Made by a program: the position numbers and the translations under genes
From: Alteromonas australica
Lineage (GTDB): Bacteria > Pseudomonadota > Gammaproteobacteria > Enterobacterales > Alteromonadaceae
Assembly (NCBI RefSeq): GCF_000730385.1
Contig: NZ_CP008849.1
Span: 930,001 to 994,000 of the forward strand
Length of the DNA: 64,000 bases
Direction of reading: 5' to 3'
Part shown: positions 10,144 through 19,558 of the stretch, piece after piece
Position numbering within the stretch: the first letter of the stretch is position 1
Layout of the letters: each line of letters opens with the position of its first letter
Notes under the pieces: model-generated
Told to the model about the DNA's origin: nothing
The model's database searches: none
Seen by the model: the letters and a program-made list of their open reading frames with translations, nothing else

Positions 10144-10311
10144 AGCTAATCTGAAACTTACAGGCGGGGTGAAGATTTATTCACCTGAAGTCTGGTTACT
10201 ATTAGTAAACAATAACAGTCACTTTTTATTCATAAAAGCGCAATCAAAAACTCATTGAACGATCGTTCACTGCATGGTTGAATGCCTATTCACATAAATA
10301 GGAATGTCACT

Positions 10312-10992
10312 ATGCTTAAATTTTTCTTTCACCATACGCCTAACCCAATGAAAGTGGCTTTGTTTCTTGAGGAAACAGGGCTTGATTTTCAATTGGTACC
10401 CGTGGATACCCTAAAAGGCGACCAACATACCCCGGAGTTTCGTTTAATTAACCCTAATGGCAAAACCCCGGCTATTGAAGATAATGGTCAGCGTGTATTC
10501 GACTCGAACGCGATACTCATGTATTTGTCGGAAAAAACAGGCAAATTAGGTGGCAAACCTGAAGACAGAGCAGAGTTGTTGTCCTGGATGATGTTCATTG
10601 CCACAGGGTTAGGTCCATACTCTGGTCAATGTGTTCATTTTAGGCATGCGGCTCCCAAAGAAGGGTTAGAGTATGCCGTTAACCGTTATTTACGGGAAGC
10701 GCAGCGTCACTATGAAGTGCTCGATTCTCATTTAGCGAATAGAGAATTTATTGTGGGCGATGAATACACGATTGCTGATGTGGCCGCCTGGGGATGGATA
10801 GATAAAGCCAACGTGGTGCTAGGTGAAGAGGGGCTTAAGCCTTATCCAAATCTATCGGCATGGTTTGATAAAATAAACGGGCGACCTGCTGCGCTAAGAG
10901 CCAGAGACATTGCTAAGGGTATTGAGTTTAAAACAGAATTTGATGAAGAAGCCCGTCGTGCCTTCTTTCCATCAAACTATCCAAAAGCATAA
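10312..10992 (+). CDS. Glutathione S-transferase family protein
   Basis: The N-terminal thioredoxin-like domain reads LKFFFHHTPNPMKVALFLEE, then the cis-Pro region NPNGKTPAI and the glutathione gamma-Glu-binding turn FDSNAILMYL. The C-terminal helical domain contains ANREFIVGDEYTIADVAAW, the conserved N-capping box of GSTs. The frame is open from 10282, but AGGA precedes the ATG at 10312 with good spacing, so I use that start. The resemblance is to the YghU/Ure2p or nu-class branch, with moderate certainty. Confidence 0.88.
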   Translation: MLKFFFHHTPNPMKVALFLEETGLDFQLVPVDTLKGDQHTPEFRLINPNGKTPAIEDNGQRVFDSNAILMYLSEKTGKLGGKPEDRAELLSWMMFIATGLGPYSGQCVHFRHAAPKEGLEYAVNRYLREAQRHYEVLDSHLANREFIVGDEYTIADVAAWGWIDKANVVLGEEGLKPYPNLSAWFDKINGRPAALRARDIAKGIEFKTEFDEEARRAFFPSNYPKA

Positions 10993-11003
10993 GTTATTTG
11001 TTT

Positions 11004-11026
11004 CACGCCATATTGAGTATGGCGTG
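11004..11026 (+). terminator. Hairpin after the GST gene
   Basis: A perfect 9-bp stem CACGCCATA/TATGGCGTG with a five-base loop TTGAG is followed by TTTG. The short T run makes it a moderate intrinsic terminator for the GST transcript. Confidence 0.55.
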
Positions 11027-11167
11027 TTTGCACCCCTTTTCAATAAGCCTTTTTAATGTTTTTTCAAACACTGCATGCCGTGTTATTTTTAGTGGGTTAA
11101 ACCAAGCCGTGGTTTAAAAAGTATAATCCAGCAATACACACTCACAAAGATGACAGAAGTGAATAGA

Positions 11168-11653
11168 ATGAATAAACAAAATGATGGCATAAGATCCTGG
11201 TTGAAATGTCTTGGCGCAGTATCTGTGATGTTGGGGCTTTCAGCATGCAGTGATAGTGAAGTGGCCGATGTATCTTTGGGGCTTTTTACCACCAAAGACA
11301 TTAAAATTGATGCATTACAAGACCCAGACATTCCGGGCGTAACTTGCCATATATCCAGCATTGAAGCGAATTTGGATTTGTCTGATCCTTCTGACAGCGC
11401 CATTGCTTGTAGGCAAACGGGGCCAATTACGCCCGCCATGCTCGCCAATATTGATACTTCTGATTCGGGGGATATTATTTTTAGAAAATCGAAAAGTGTT
11501 TTCTTTAAAAATATGAAAGTAAGGCGAATATTCGACGCGAATTCGCAAACCCTGATGTACTTAACCTACAGTACGAAAGAAACCTCTGGCAGTTACAAAC
11601 ACAGCTTATCTACCGTGCCGTTGTGGGGTACACAAGCGTATGTAAGCAACTAA
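11168..11653 (+). CDS. creA: CreA family lipoprotein-like periplasmic protein
   Basis: The protein matches the CreA family. It shows FTTKDIKIDALQDPDIPGVTCH, then DPSDSAIACRQTGPI, then the repeated basic/hydrophobic FRKSKSVFFKNMKVRR, and ends in LSTVPL. The N-terminus is a signal sequence ending LGLSACS, a lipobox, so it is probably a lipoprotein here. I take the ATG at 11168 (MNKQNDG) over the upstream one at 11150. The molecular function of CreA is unknown. Confidence 0.85.
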   Translation: MNKQNDGIRSWLKCLGAVSVMLGLSACSDSEVADVSLGLFTTKDIKIDALQDPDIPGVTCHISSIEANLDLSDPSDSAIACRQTGPITPAMLANIDTSDSGDIIFRKSKSVFFKNMKVRRIFDANSQTLMYLTYSTKETSGSYKHSLSTVPLWGTQAYVSN

Positions 11654-11690
11654 GGATGGGTTAGGTACAAAAGCGTGCCTAAAAGTTACA

Positions 11691-11727
11691 CCCCCCACTA
11701 ATTCGACGAACCAAATGTCGGGGGGGG
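11691..11727. terminator. Possible C6/G8 stem-loop between convergent genes
   Basis: A run of six C (11691-11696) and a run of eight G (11720-11727) could pair across a loop of about 23 bases between convergent creA and mipA. A T-rich stretch lies about 15 bases beyond. It is a weak candidate for a bidirectional terminator. Confidence 0.3.
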
Positions 11728-11760
11728 ATGTGCGAACGTCATCTTGTTTTTTATTCGGCT

Positions 11761-12510
11761 TTAGAAAAAACGCGAAAACATCAACATGGCATTAAATGCG
11801 CTGTCGCTGTCGGTAAGAGGGCTATCACTGATACTGTCATCATAAAAGGTTGCACCTATTTGAAACCGCGTCATTCCACCCCAAAAAATAGGTGTGGAAA
11901 CAGCAAGGGCAAGCTCGGTATTCACTGCGCTATCGCCCTTGTAAGCGGCACGAGTTGTCGTGGCTTCTGCTGCGGTTACGCCATAGTAGTAGTCAACGTA
12001 ATGGTTGTCTTGAAACGTAACACCCACACTGGGCTCTATCACAAATGGCCCTGTTCTAAACGCTTTGCCAATGCTGGCCGTGGCCTGATAACCATTGAAA
12101 GTGCCTAGGATATCGGCGTTTGAAGCCAGTTCGTAAGTCCATCCATTTTTGGCATAACGCAAGCTTAGCCCTGCACCAAAACTGAAATCTCTGTCCTCCA
12201 TGCCGTTAAACACAGCACTGTCATCCTCTTCATAGCCTGCAAAGATGGGCACGAGCTGGGCATCAAGGGTGAATCCGTCGTCTTGCAATAACTGATAACC
12301 TACAAAGGGCCCGTATACCCGCAAGCGTTCGCCGACATAACCTATGATGGGAATAGGTACTATGCGGTTATCAAAGTCTGTGTACACGTCTTGAGACGCA
12401 GCAATACCTACCCCCCACATCCAGCCTTGCGGGGAGTTATTGGGTGATTGGGCGAAGCTTGCAGTTGAAAAGGTAAGTGCGACAATCGCGCCTAATAAGC
12501 TGGTTTTCAT
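11761..12510 (-). CDS. MipA/OmpV family outer-membrane protein
   Basis: A 20-residue signal peptide ending ASFAQ precedes a 230-residue protein of alternating aromatic/polar beta strands, ending in Phe (FSRFF) as outer-membrane beta barrels do. MipA/OmpV hallmarks are present: WGVGIAASQDVYTDFDNRIVPIPIIGYVGERLRVYGP near the N-terminus and GPFVIEPSVGVTFQDNHYVDYYYGV in the middle. It would act as a small barrel in the outer membrane; in E. coli MipA scaffolds murein enzymes. The gene follows the sulfotransferase gene in the same direction. Confidence 0.85.
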   Translation of the reverse strand: MKTSLLGAIVALTFSTASFAQSPNNSPQGWMWGVGIAASQDVYTDFDNRIVPIPIIGYVGERLRVYGPFVGYQLLQDDGFTLDAQLVPIFAGYEEDDSAVFNGMEDRDFSFGAGLSLRYAKNGWTYELASNADILGTFNGYQATASIGKAFRTGPFVIEPSVGVTFQDNHYVDYYYGVTAAEATTTRAAYKGDSAVNTELALAVSTPIFWGGMTRFQIGATFYDDSISDSPLTDSDSAFNAMLMFSRFF

Positions 12511-12576
12511 TATTGGCTTTCCTTAATAGCGTAAAAGGAATACAGAGCGGCGTTTTAATTCGATCACTCGGTGAAT

Positions 12577-13236
12577 TTATTCTAAATCGAAGGTGTAATC
12601 CAGTAGTTGAATGTCTTGTGCGAAGTGCTTATCCACCATCGCTTTCGTTTCATCGGTGTAATAGGCTTGATACTCTTGCCTGTCTGTGGCTTTACGTCTA
12701 TGGGGTAAGGGTTTCTTCTTTAGTCCTAATCTATCGCAAACATAATGATAGTCTTGTTCGAACGTTTCATATTGGCCAATAAAGTCGGTAAGCAAGTTTC
12801 CGTGTAGGTCTATTAGATAATCGGTTTGCAGTTGTAGCGACGTGTCTATGTGATATTGATAAGGGCGTTCAGGGTCGAATTTCCAGCGCATGAAGCTAGT
12901 AAATGATTCATGCCCCTCCATTAAATGCGGGCGCTCTCGTTTAATGTGGTGATAAGAACTCACTTGCAAGTCCCATGGATTGCGAACAAACGCAAATTTG
13001 AACAGCTTATTAAAGTATTCGTCGGGGAGCATTTCTTTCGCAGCAATAATTTTTGCATGGCGAGGAAAACGACTAGCAAGCTTGTGGCCACAGAACTGAC
13101 TCATTTTATGGCAAAGAAACTGAGGGAAAGAATACGGATGCCCCCACCGATAAGAGGCTAGCGAACCTCGGATACTGGTGCCGCCCGTTTTTGCAATATG
13201 AACAAAAAGAAACTGTTTACTATGGGAAAGCAACAT
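12577..13236 (-). CDS. Sulfotransferase family protein
   Basis: The two PAPS-binding signatures are visible: a 5'-phosphosulfate loop FVHIAKTGGTSIR at residues 11-23, and a 3'-phosphate motif FAFVRNPWDLQVSSY near residue 80. The 219 residues fit the sulfotransferase family 2 group (carbohydrate sulfotransferase-like) found in marine bacteria. There is no signal peptide, so it is cytoplasmic. The acceptor is unknown; the nearby patatin and MipA genes do not point to one. Confidence 0.82.
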   Translation of the reverse strand: MLLSHSKQFLFVHIAKTGGTSIRGSLASYRWGHPYSFPQFLCHKMSQFCGHKLASRFPRHAKIIAAKEMLPDEYFNKLFKFAFVRNPWDLQVSSYHHIKRERPHLMEGHESFTSFMRWKFDPERPYQYHIDTSLQLQTDYLIDLHGNLLTDFIGQYETFEQDYHYVCDRLGLKKKPLPHRRKATDRQEYQAYYTDETKAMVDKHFAQDIQLLDYTFDLE

Positions 13237-13456
13237 TCAAGAATGTCCTTGTTTTTGTTTGAAAATCCGTTTAGAAGTATGCCTCAGGATTGTGACAACT
13301 TATTATATAAAAGCGACAAAGTGATCGCCTTACACAAACCTTACCTAAGGTGGTGGCATTTTGTACAGCGGTTTTACATTATGCTGAAATGCATTGCTAA
13401 AATGTCTGCCATGTTGGCGAGACTAAGCCCAGTTTAGTTAATACACAGGATACCCA

Positions 13457-14359
13457 ATGAGCCCATGCGAATATTTCATCGGAATTGATGGCGGCGGAAC
13501 TCAGTGCAGAGCACAGCTGGAAGATAGCGATGGTTATGTTCTGGGTACAGCTACCTCTGGGCCTGCAAATATCGTCAGCAACAAAGTGCAGGCTACACAA
13601 TCTATCCTCATGGCGGTAAATGGTGCAGTAGAAAGCAGTGGCCTTTCTATCGCGCTTAATGAATTGCATGTGGCAGCGGGGCTAGCGGGCGCGAATGTGG
13701 CAGCAGCAAAAACGACGTTTGATGCCCAACATTGGCCTTTTCGTACATATGCTACGCTAAGCGATTTACATGCGGCTTGCTTAGGTGCCCATAAAGGAGA
13801 AGACGGCATTTTAGTTATTTGCGGAACCGGTTCTGCGGCCACCTGTTATAGAGAAGCAGGCTTTTCCGACAAGGGTGGATACGGTTTAACGTTAGGAGAC
13901 AATGGTAGCGGCGCCTGGTTAGGGGTGGAGGCGGTTAGGCATACCCTTTTATGTATCGACGCCCTTACTAGTCACTCGTTGCTATCGCGAAATATAATGA
14001 CGCATTTTGGCGTGGTCGATGGCGTTGATATGATTGAAAAAACCATGCATTTTTGCGCCTCAGACTTTGGCAAGCTCTCGCCTTTGGTGTTTGCGGCGTT
14101 TAATGAAGGGTGTGAGGCAGCCGCTAGCATCATTCATTTAGGCGCGGGGTATTTATCCCAATTAATACGTAGCATGAGCCAAGACAGACCCTTGCCCGTG
14201 GCTTTAGTGGGTGGCCTCGCTGAGCCTTATCAACCTTTACTTGGTAAGGATATTTCAAAGCAACTTTGCGTACCTGCACATAACGCACAAAAAGGGGCGA
14301 TTCACTATCTTAAAGAAACCTTATTAAAGAGCAATGCCGAGCCACCCCTTAAAACTTAA
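13457..14359 (+). CDS. gspK: Glucosamine kinase (BadF/BadG/NagK-like ATPase)
   Basis: This is a sugar kinase of the ASKHA fold. The N-terminal phosphate-binding loop is IGIDGGGTQCRA at residues 8-19, the mid-protein signature is ICGTGSAATCY, and LTLGDNGSGAWLG is the family motif of N-acetylglucosamine/glucosamine kinases. It likely phosphorylates glucosamine or N-acetylglucosamine with ATP. The product pathway is represented about 5 kb away by nagA, though the two genes are not in one operon. The symbol follows the marine proteobacterial GspK name and is moderately sure; NagK-like is the alternative. Confidence 0.78.
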   Translation: MSPCEYFIGIDGGGTQCRAQLEDSDGYVLGTATSGPANIVSNKVQATQSILMAVNGAVESSGLSIALNELHVAAGLAGANVAAAKTTFDAQHWPFRTYATLSDLHAACLGAHKGEDGILVICGTGSAATCYREAGFSDKGGYGLTLGDNGSGAWLGVEAVRHTLLCIDALTSHSLLSRNIMTHFGVVDGVDMIEKTMHFCASDFGKLSPLVFAAFNEGCEAAASIIHLGAGYLSQLIRSMSQDRPLPVALVGGLAEPYQPLLGKDISKQLCVPAHNAQKGAIHYLKETLLKSNAEPPLKT

Positions 14360-14592
14360 CCCTACAGATTGCATTAGAAAGGTTAATGTTAATTTTTAGT
14401 TGAATTAACACTTAATTTACTTTTTACTTAACCTATTAAAGCTGATGCGGTTTTCTGTTTGCCTGGTGGGTATCACTATTGGAAAAGCGATCAGCACTAT
14501 ACTAATAAAAATACATCCAAGAAGGGTGGATCTGCTTTCTAAGAGCATGCTCTTGGTGATTCAAATGGATATTGAGTTAACAGGGGTTAACC

Positions 14593-16290
14593 ATGACTTA
14601 CCGAGTAGCAATGGCCATTTCTGGCGCTGTGTCTTTAGGTTCTTATGAAGCAGGGTGTGTGTATGAGTTACTCAACGCCTTCAAAGAGCACAACGCCAAC
14701 CCGCAAAATACACCCATAGAAATAGACGTACTTACTGGCGCAAGTGCCGGAGGTATGACAGCGGCAATGATAGCGCAAAAGCTGTTGTACGATAAAGATG
14801 CCCTAGACGGAGAAGAGAGCAACGTTGGCTACAAAGCCTGGGTAAAGTCGGTAGATATTGATGGCTTATTAATGGCCTTTGAAGGCGATAACGCGAAGAC
14901 GTCGCTGTTATCAAACGGCTTTATTAAAGACATTGCGAATAAGCTTATCCTTAATAGGTACGCCGCGACACCTGCACCGCAAGAACGTGATCCTCATACC
15001 GCCAGTGCGGAATTTATTCGCTTAGGGTTGGCTATGTCTAACTTAAATGGCGTTGATTATAATGTACAAGTTTTTAGCTATGGGACGGAATCGCTGGCAC
15101 AAGATACCTTCACGCAAACCCGTCACCAAGATAGGTTTACCGAAGTTTTAGGGTGGCATTCAGATACCTTTTCTCATTGGGAAAACATTACCACAGCATC
15201 TCGGGCATGTGGGGCGTTTCCGCTTGCGTTTTCGCCAATTAGAATGACACGACAATGGCAACATGATGACTACAAAGCGAGAGATGCGGTTAAATTTGAG
15301 GAAAACGAGTTTTGCTTTGTTGACGGAGGTACTTTCAATAATTATCCGCTAGGTATGGCAGTGGATTTAGCCAAAATGAACGACACCGAAAATACAGACT
15401 ACAAACGGCGTTTCTATTTTTATATATCGCCAACAAAGCGAGAGAGCACCGCGAATCCCACGTTTAACAGTGATACCTCAAACCTGTTAGAGATTGCCGC
15501 TCAACTCGGTACCAGTATTTTTACCCAAAGTGGTTTTCAAGAATGGTTGATACAAGCGAAAAACAACGCTCTCATTATACGTTTAGACGAGCAAGCCATT
15601 ACACTAAGAGATGAGTTTTATTTACTGTCACAAGAGAGCATAGCCGCTGAGCAAGCCATAATAACGCCACTCATTTTGCAAACGTTTAGCGGTAACAATG
15701 GGGATGAAAGCTACGAAAACGCTTTTGCTCGACTAGCCGAGCAATATGCCGAAGATGTAAAAGACAAGCCGTTAAGCCCTGATGCCTTTAAGTTGTGGAT
15801 TGATAACATTGCGGTGCTGGAGAAAAGCGCAGAATTAGGCCTTAAAGATTTAAAAACAATATACACAATTTCGGCTGACGAAGACCGTTTAGTGGGTGAT
15901 TTACTTCAATCTTTTTTGGGCTTCTTTGATGAAAAGTTTAGGCACTACGATTATCAACGGGGGCGCTTAAACGCCATGCATGTGATAAACGGTATATTAA
16001 GCGGAGAAAATACGAGTGAAAAAGGGGTAAAGCAACTCATACCTGGCGAACATTTACCGCTGAATATTTCTGCTAGAGATACGTCTACGTTAGACGCCTA
16101 TTTTGCCAACTCAACATTAAATAAAATATCTGTTAAAGACGTGGACAAACCCACCAGAGATCGAGTTTTTAAACGCGTAAAGTCGAGGTATTACCTGATT
16201 GCGAAAGATTCCGGCTTGGGGTGGATTATACGCACTGCCTTATGGAATTTTGTGGTGAAACAGAAAGTGAGAAAAGCGCTGTACCTGTAG
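14593..16290 (+). CDS. Patatin-like phospholipase
   Basis: The patatin dyad is present: nucleophile Ser51 in GASAGG, preceded by the oxyanion-loop segment SGAVSLGSYEAG (residues 10-21), and the catalytic Asp in FVDGGTFNN near residue 243. The 565 residues include a long C-terminal helical extension not needed for catalysis. The C-terminus is basic and hydrophobic, which may aid membrane contact. It would hydrolyse acyl esters of membrane lipids. There is no signal peptide. The convergent neighbour is ybiT, separated by a strong terminator. Confidence 0.87.
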   Translation: MTYRVAMAISGAVSLGSYEAGCVYELLNAFKEHNANPQNTPIEIDVLTGASAGGMTAAMIAQKLLYDKDALDGEESNVGYKAWVKSVDIDGLLMAFEGDNAKTSLLSNGFIKDIANKLILNRYAATPAPQERDPHTASAEFIRLGLAMSNLNGVDYNVQVFSYGTESLAQDTFTQTRHQDRFTEVLGWHSDTFSHWENITTASRACGAFPLAFSPIRMTRQWQHDDYKARDAVKFEENEFCFVDGGTFNNYPLGMAVDLAKMNDTENTDYKRRFYFYISPTKRESTANPTFNSDTSNLLEIAAQLGTSIFTQSGFQEWLIQAKNNALIIRLDEQAITLRDEFYLLSQESIAAEQAIITPLILQTFSGNNGDESYENAFARLAEQYAEDVKDKPLSPDAFKLWIDNIAVLEKSAELGLKDLKTIYTISADEDRLVGDLLQSFLGFFDEKFRHYDYQRGRLNAMHVINGILSGENTSEKGVKQLIPGEHLPLNISARDTSTLDAYFANSTLNKISVKDVDKPTRDRVFKRVKSRYYLIAKDSGLGWIIRTALWNFVVKQKVRKALYL

Positions 16291-16320
16291 CGGCTTCCAG
16301 CTTATATAGTAAAGAAAATA

Positions 16321-16337
16321 GGGGGGCGTAGCCCCCC
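16321..16337. terminator. Bidirectional intrinsic terminator
   Basis: A 7-bp G/C stem GGGGGGC/GCCCCCC with a GTA loop is flanked by AAAATA on the left and TGTTTCTAT on the right. It can stop both the patatin transcript and the opposing ybiT transcript. Confidence 0.75.
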
Positions 16338-16379
16338 TGTTTCTATCAATTTACGCGGAAATTTAAGCCAGTGAAACAG

Positions 16380-17972
16380 TTATATCTCTGCAGAGTGAGC
16401 CAAAAACTCTTCGTAATTACCGTCGAAGTGGTTTAACTGTTTGTTTTTGATTTCAATAACCTGCGTGGCCAATGAAGAGACGAATTCTCTATCATGACTG
16501 ACAAAGATAACCGTGCCGTCAAACTTATAAAGGGCATTATTCAACGCCTCGATTGACTCCATGTCCATATGGTTGGTCGGTTCATCTAGAATCAGTACAT
16601 TGATGTCTTGCAGCATGAGTTTGCCAAACAATAGCCGGTTCTTTTCACCACCAGAACAAACCTGAACCTTTTTGTTGAAGTCGTCAGAGCTAAACAGTAG
16701 TCGTCCAAGCATACCTTTTATTTGTAAGTCATCGTGCTTAGGGCTGCGCCATTGGCTCATCCACTCAAACAAGGTGATATCGTCAGAAAAGAATTTAGCG
16801 TTATCTTGCGGAATATAGCCAATGGCCGCATTTTCAGCCCACTTAAGGCTACCTTCTGTCGGGTCTAAATCACCCACAAGGCATTTCAGTAAGGTGGTTT
16901 TACCTGCACCATTTTCACCGATAATTGCGAGTCTTTGGCCCGCTTCTAACAGCAAGCTGGCGTTACTGTATAGAGGAAGTTCAGGGTAGCTATGACCCAA
17001 TTCTTCTAGGGTAATGGCTAATCTGTGAAGCTTTTTGTGTTGCTTAAACACTATATATGGCTTGCGACGGCTAGACGCTTTCACTTCAGCTAATTCAATT
17101 TTCTCCAAACGACGCGCTCTCGATGTGGCTTGCTTGGCTTTAGAGGCATTCGCTGAGAACCGTGCGACGAAGCTTTGAAGCTCTTCAATTTCCGCTGACT
17201 TTTTAGCATTTTCATTGTGTAACTGTTCTTGAACCAGCATCGCCGCTTGAATGTAGTCATCGTAATTACCGGGGTAAACACGTAATTCACCGTAATCGAT
17301 GTCGGCCATATGAGTGCAAACAGAGTTTAGGAAGTGTCTGTCGTGAGAAATAATAAGCATGGTTGATTTACGCTTATTCAATTCATCTGCTAACCAACTA
17401 ATGGTATAAATGTCCAAGTTGTTGGTAGGCTCATCGAGCAGCAATATATCCGGTTCAGCAAAAAGTGCCTGGGCAAGCAAAACACGCACTTTCTTACCTG
17501 GTGCCACTTCTTTCATTAAGCCAAAATGGTAGCTTTCATCAATGCCTGCTGAGTTGAGTATATCTCCCGCCCTTGCTTCTGCAGTGTAGCCGTCCATTTC
17601 AGCAAATTGTGTTTCTAAGTCGGCGACTCGCATGCCGTCTTCTTCACTCATTTCAGCCTTGCTGTAAATGGCGTCACGTTCTTGCTTAACTTCCCATAGC
17701 TCACGATCACCCATTATCACAGCATCAACCACACTAAATTCTTCAAATGCGAATTGATCCTGGCTCAAAATCCCCAATTTAGTCCCTGGCGCCATAGAAA
17801 CGTTGCCAGAGGTAGGGGTAAGCTTACCACTTAATATTTTCATGAAAGTAGATTTGCCGCAGCCGTTTGCGCCAATGAGGCCATAACGGTTGCCATTGCC
17901 AAACTTGGCAGAAATGTTTTCAAACAGCGGCTTAGAGCCAAACTGCATGGTGATATTTGCGGTGGTAATCAA
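16380..17972 (-). CDS. ybiT: ABC-F family ATPase YbiT
   Basis: This soluble protein has two ATP-binding cassettes and no membrane segments, the ABC-F design that acts on the ribosome. Cassette 1 has Walker [10 protein letters not shown] and Walker [12 protein letters not shown]. Cassette 2 has GENGAGKTT, signature CSGGEKNR and [12 protein letters not shown] basic helical linker with [18 protein letters not shown] separates them. The opening [20 protein letters not shown] matches YbiT closely. The frame extends to an ATG at 18038, but those 22 residues do not resemble the family, so I favour the TTG at 17972 with GGATA upstream. Confidence 0.88.
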   Translation of the reverse strand: MITTANITMQFGSKPLFENISAKFGNGNRYGLIGANGCGKSTFMKILSGKLTPTSGNVSMAPGTKLGILSQDQFAFEEFSVVDAVIMGDRELWEVKQERDAIYSKAEMSEEDGMRVADLETQFAEMDGYTAEARAGDILNSAGIDESYHFGLMKEVAPGKKVRVLLAQALFAEPDILLLDEPTNNLDIYTISWLADELNKRKSTMLIISHDRHFLNSVCTHMADIDYGELRVYPGNYDDYIQAAMLVQEQLHNENAKKSAEIEELQSFVARFSANASKAKQATSRARRLEKIELAEVKASSRRKPYIVFKQHKKLHRLAITLEELGHSYPELPLYSNASLLLEAGQRLAIIGENGAGKTTLLKCLVGDLDPTEGSLKWAENAAIGYIPQDNAKFFSDDITLFEWMSQWRSPKHDDLQIKGMLGRLLFSSDDFNKKVQVCSGGEKNRLLFGKLMLQDINVLILDEPTNHMDMESIEALNNALYKFDGTVIFVSHDREFVSSLATQVIEIKNKQLNHFDGNYEEFLAHSAEI

Positions 17973-18199
17973 AACAGGTATCCAGCGGGTAAAAATAGAA
18001 GAAAAGCTGCTTTCATAGGTATTAGAAGAATACGCCATGAAGCTTGTAGCTATGGGCGCGCACTATAAGGAATTCATGGCCATCTGTCGAGGAAATTTTG
18101 AGCATTTAGGGAATATCCCCTTTGTATAATTGAACCTAAAGTCAGCATGCAAAGTAAAAATGACAGAAGTTTAATAAATAACATTGGAAAAGGTATTTC

Positions 18200-18580
18200 A
18201 TGAAGATTTTAACGAAGTTTTTAGCGGGCGCGCTGAGTGCGCTAGTATTAGTAGCAGGTAATGTGCACGCGGAAGCGATTAGTTCAGATAGCGTAATGCA
18301 AACTCAGTCTGCACAGTACAATAAGCAACAACTTCTTGCCATGGTTAGCCGCGAAGATGTGCAAAATAAACTTATGAGTTTAGGGGTAGACAGTAATGAT
18401 GCGGTGGCGCGTATTAATGGCATGACTGAAAGTGAAATCGCAAAGCTTAATCAAGAGCTTAATCAAGCGCCAGCGGGTGGCGTTGTGGGTGCGGTGCTTA
18501 CCGTTTTAGCCATTATTGCTATTCTAGATTTAGTGGGCGTCACCGATGTGTACCCATTTATTCGCCCAGTGAACAGCTAG
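18200..18580 (+). CDS. PA2779 family small exported protein
   Basis: The 126-residue protein has an N-terminal signal peptide (ending GNVHAEA), a helical middle with REDVQNKLMSLGVDSNDAVARI, and a C-terminal hydrophobic helix GGVVGAVLTVLAIIAILDLVGVTDVYPFI. This is the PA2779 pattern: a periplasmic or inner-membrane-anchored protein encoded just before a PA2778-type cysteine peptidase, as here with a 4-base gap. The PA2779 role is not established. Pairing suggests it may be a substrate or partner of the peptidase. Confidence 0.85.
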   Translation: MKILTKFLAGALSALVLVAGNVHAEAISSDSVMQTQSAQYNKQQLLAMVSREDVQNKLMSLGVDSNDAVARINGMTESEIAKLNQELNQAPAGGVVGAVLTVLAIIAILDLVGVTDVYPFIRPVNS

Positions 18581-18584
18581 AAGT

Positions 18585-19538
18585 ATGAAGCCTATTGTTA
18601 AAGCCTGCATTGTTGCAGGCTTTTTAGTGTTAGCCGGGTGTCAAGGGACACCTCAAACCGACCAATTGGCCAAGGCCACGCCTGTGGGGTTGGTGAGCGC
18701 CCACCAAATCGATAATGTACCTTTCATTGCGCAACAGCAATATTATTGCGGCCCCACGACACTCGCTGAAGTATTTGGCTTTTATGGTACGTCAGTCAGC
18801 GCCAATGATATTGCACCTAAAATTTTTATTCCCGACAAAGAAGGGAGTTTGCAGTTAGAAATGGTGACGGCCACCCGCCAGTACCAATACCTACCTTACC
18901 AAACCCAAGGTTCGCTTACCCTGATAATGCAGTTTATTAGCGACGATATTCCCGTCATTGTTTTTCAGAATTTATCCATCTCATTGTTACCCCAATGGCA
19001 CTACGCCGTTGTAACCGGCTTTGATTTAACTAAGAAAACCATAACTTTGCACACTGGGGTGACAAAAGACCATGAAATGTCATTTTCCCTTTTTGAAAAA
19101 ACCTGGGGCCGGGGGAATTATTGGTTACTTGCGCCTGTTCCACCTAGCGTAACAAGCGAACATATGGTGCCCTTTACCTATGTTAGCGCCGCGTACGATA
19201 TGCTTAAAGTGGCAGAAAATAACCCCATTCAACAAACCCAGGCATTAGCGTTTTTGCAAAGTGCGACCCAACAATGGCCCAGCCAATGGCTAGCCTATTT
19301 CTTATTAGCAAACTTCTATTTAGAGACGCAGCCAGATTTAGCCCGTGAGTGGTTTGAAAAAGGTTACGCGTACGGAAAGGGGCAGAAGCCCTATGTGCAC
19401 AATTACGCGCTCGCGTTAATAAAGACAGGCCAGCAGGAAGTGGCAAAAAATGTATTGGCCAATGCAACAGACACTTTTCCTAACGACAGCGAGCTTTTAG
19501 CACTTAAAGAGCGCTTGGCGGCTAAAAACAGCCCGTAA
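18585..19538 (+). CDS. PA2778 family cysteine peptidase lipoprotein with TPR region
   Basis: The signal sequence ends in the lipobox LVLAGC (Cys19), so it is a lipoprotein. Residues 40-190 form a C39-like papain-fold peptidase: catalytic Cys in QQYYCGPTTLAEVFG, a His in PQWHYAVVTGFD, then a conserved Trp/Asn-rich end. Residues 200-317 form two or three TPR-like helical pairs. It is transcribed with the PA2779 gene upstream. A terminator-shaped hairpin lies within the first 14 codons of this frame, which is unusual. Confidence 0.85.
   Translation: MKPIVKACIVAGFLVLAGCQGTPQTDQLAKATPVGLVSAHQIDNVPFIAQQQYYCGPTTLAEVFGFYGTSVSANDIAPKIFIPDKEGSLQLEMVTATRQYQYLPYQTQGSLTLIMQFISDDIPVIVFQNLSISLLPQWHYAVVTGFDLTKKTITLHTGVTKDHEMSFSLFEKTWGRGNYWLLAPVPPSVTSEHMVPFTYVSAAYDMLKVAENNPIQQTQALAFLQSATQQWPSQWLAYFLLANFYLETQPDLAREWFEKGYAYGKGQKPYVHNYALALIKTGQQEVAKNVLANATDTFPNDSELLALKERLAAKNSP
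18601..18627 (+). terminator. Intragenic terminator-like hairpin (possible attenuator)
   Basis: Within codons 6-14 of the peptidase gene lies a perfect 9-bp stem AAGCCTGCA/TGCAGGCTT with a 4-base loop, immediately followed by a TTT tract (five T in total). It has the full form of an intrinsic terminator but sits downstream of the start codon. It could reduce expression of the second gene relative to the first unless ribosomes cover it. Confidence 0.6.
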
Positions 19539-19558
19539 ATACCAGTGAAATAAGACTG

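Noticed and set aside
11728..12108. 126-residue plus-strand frame over mipA
   Set aside because: It lies opposite a clear outer-membrane protein gene and its composition is that of an antisense shadow.
13198..13437. 79-residue plus-strand frame between the sulfotransferase and glucosamine kinase genes
   Set aside because: It overlaps the start of the sulfotransferase gene, has no family resemblance and no good ribosome-binding site; the region is better read as a divergent promoter.
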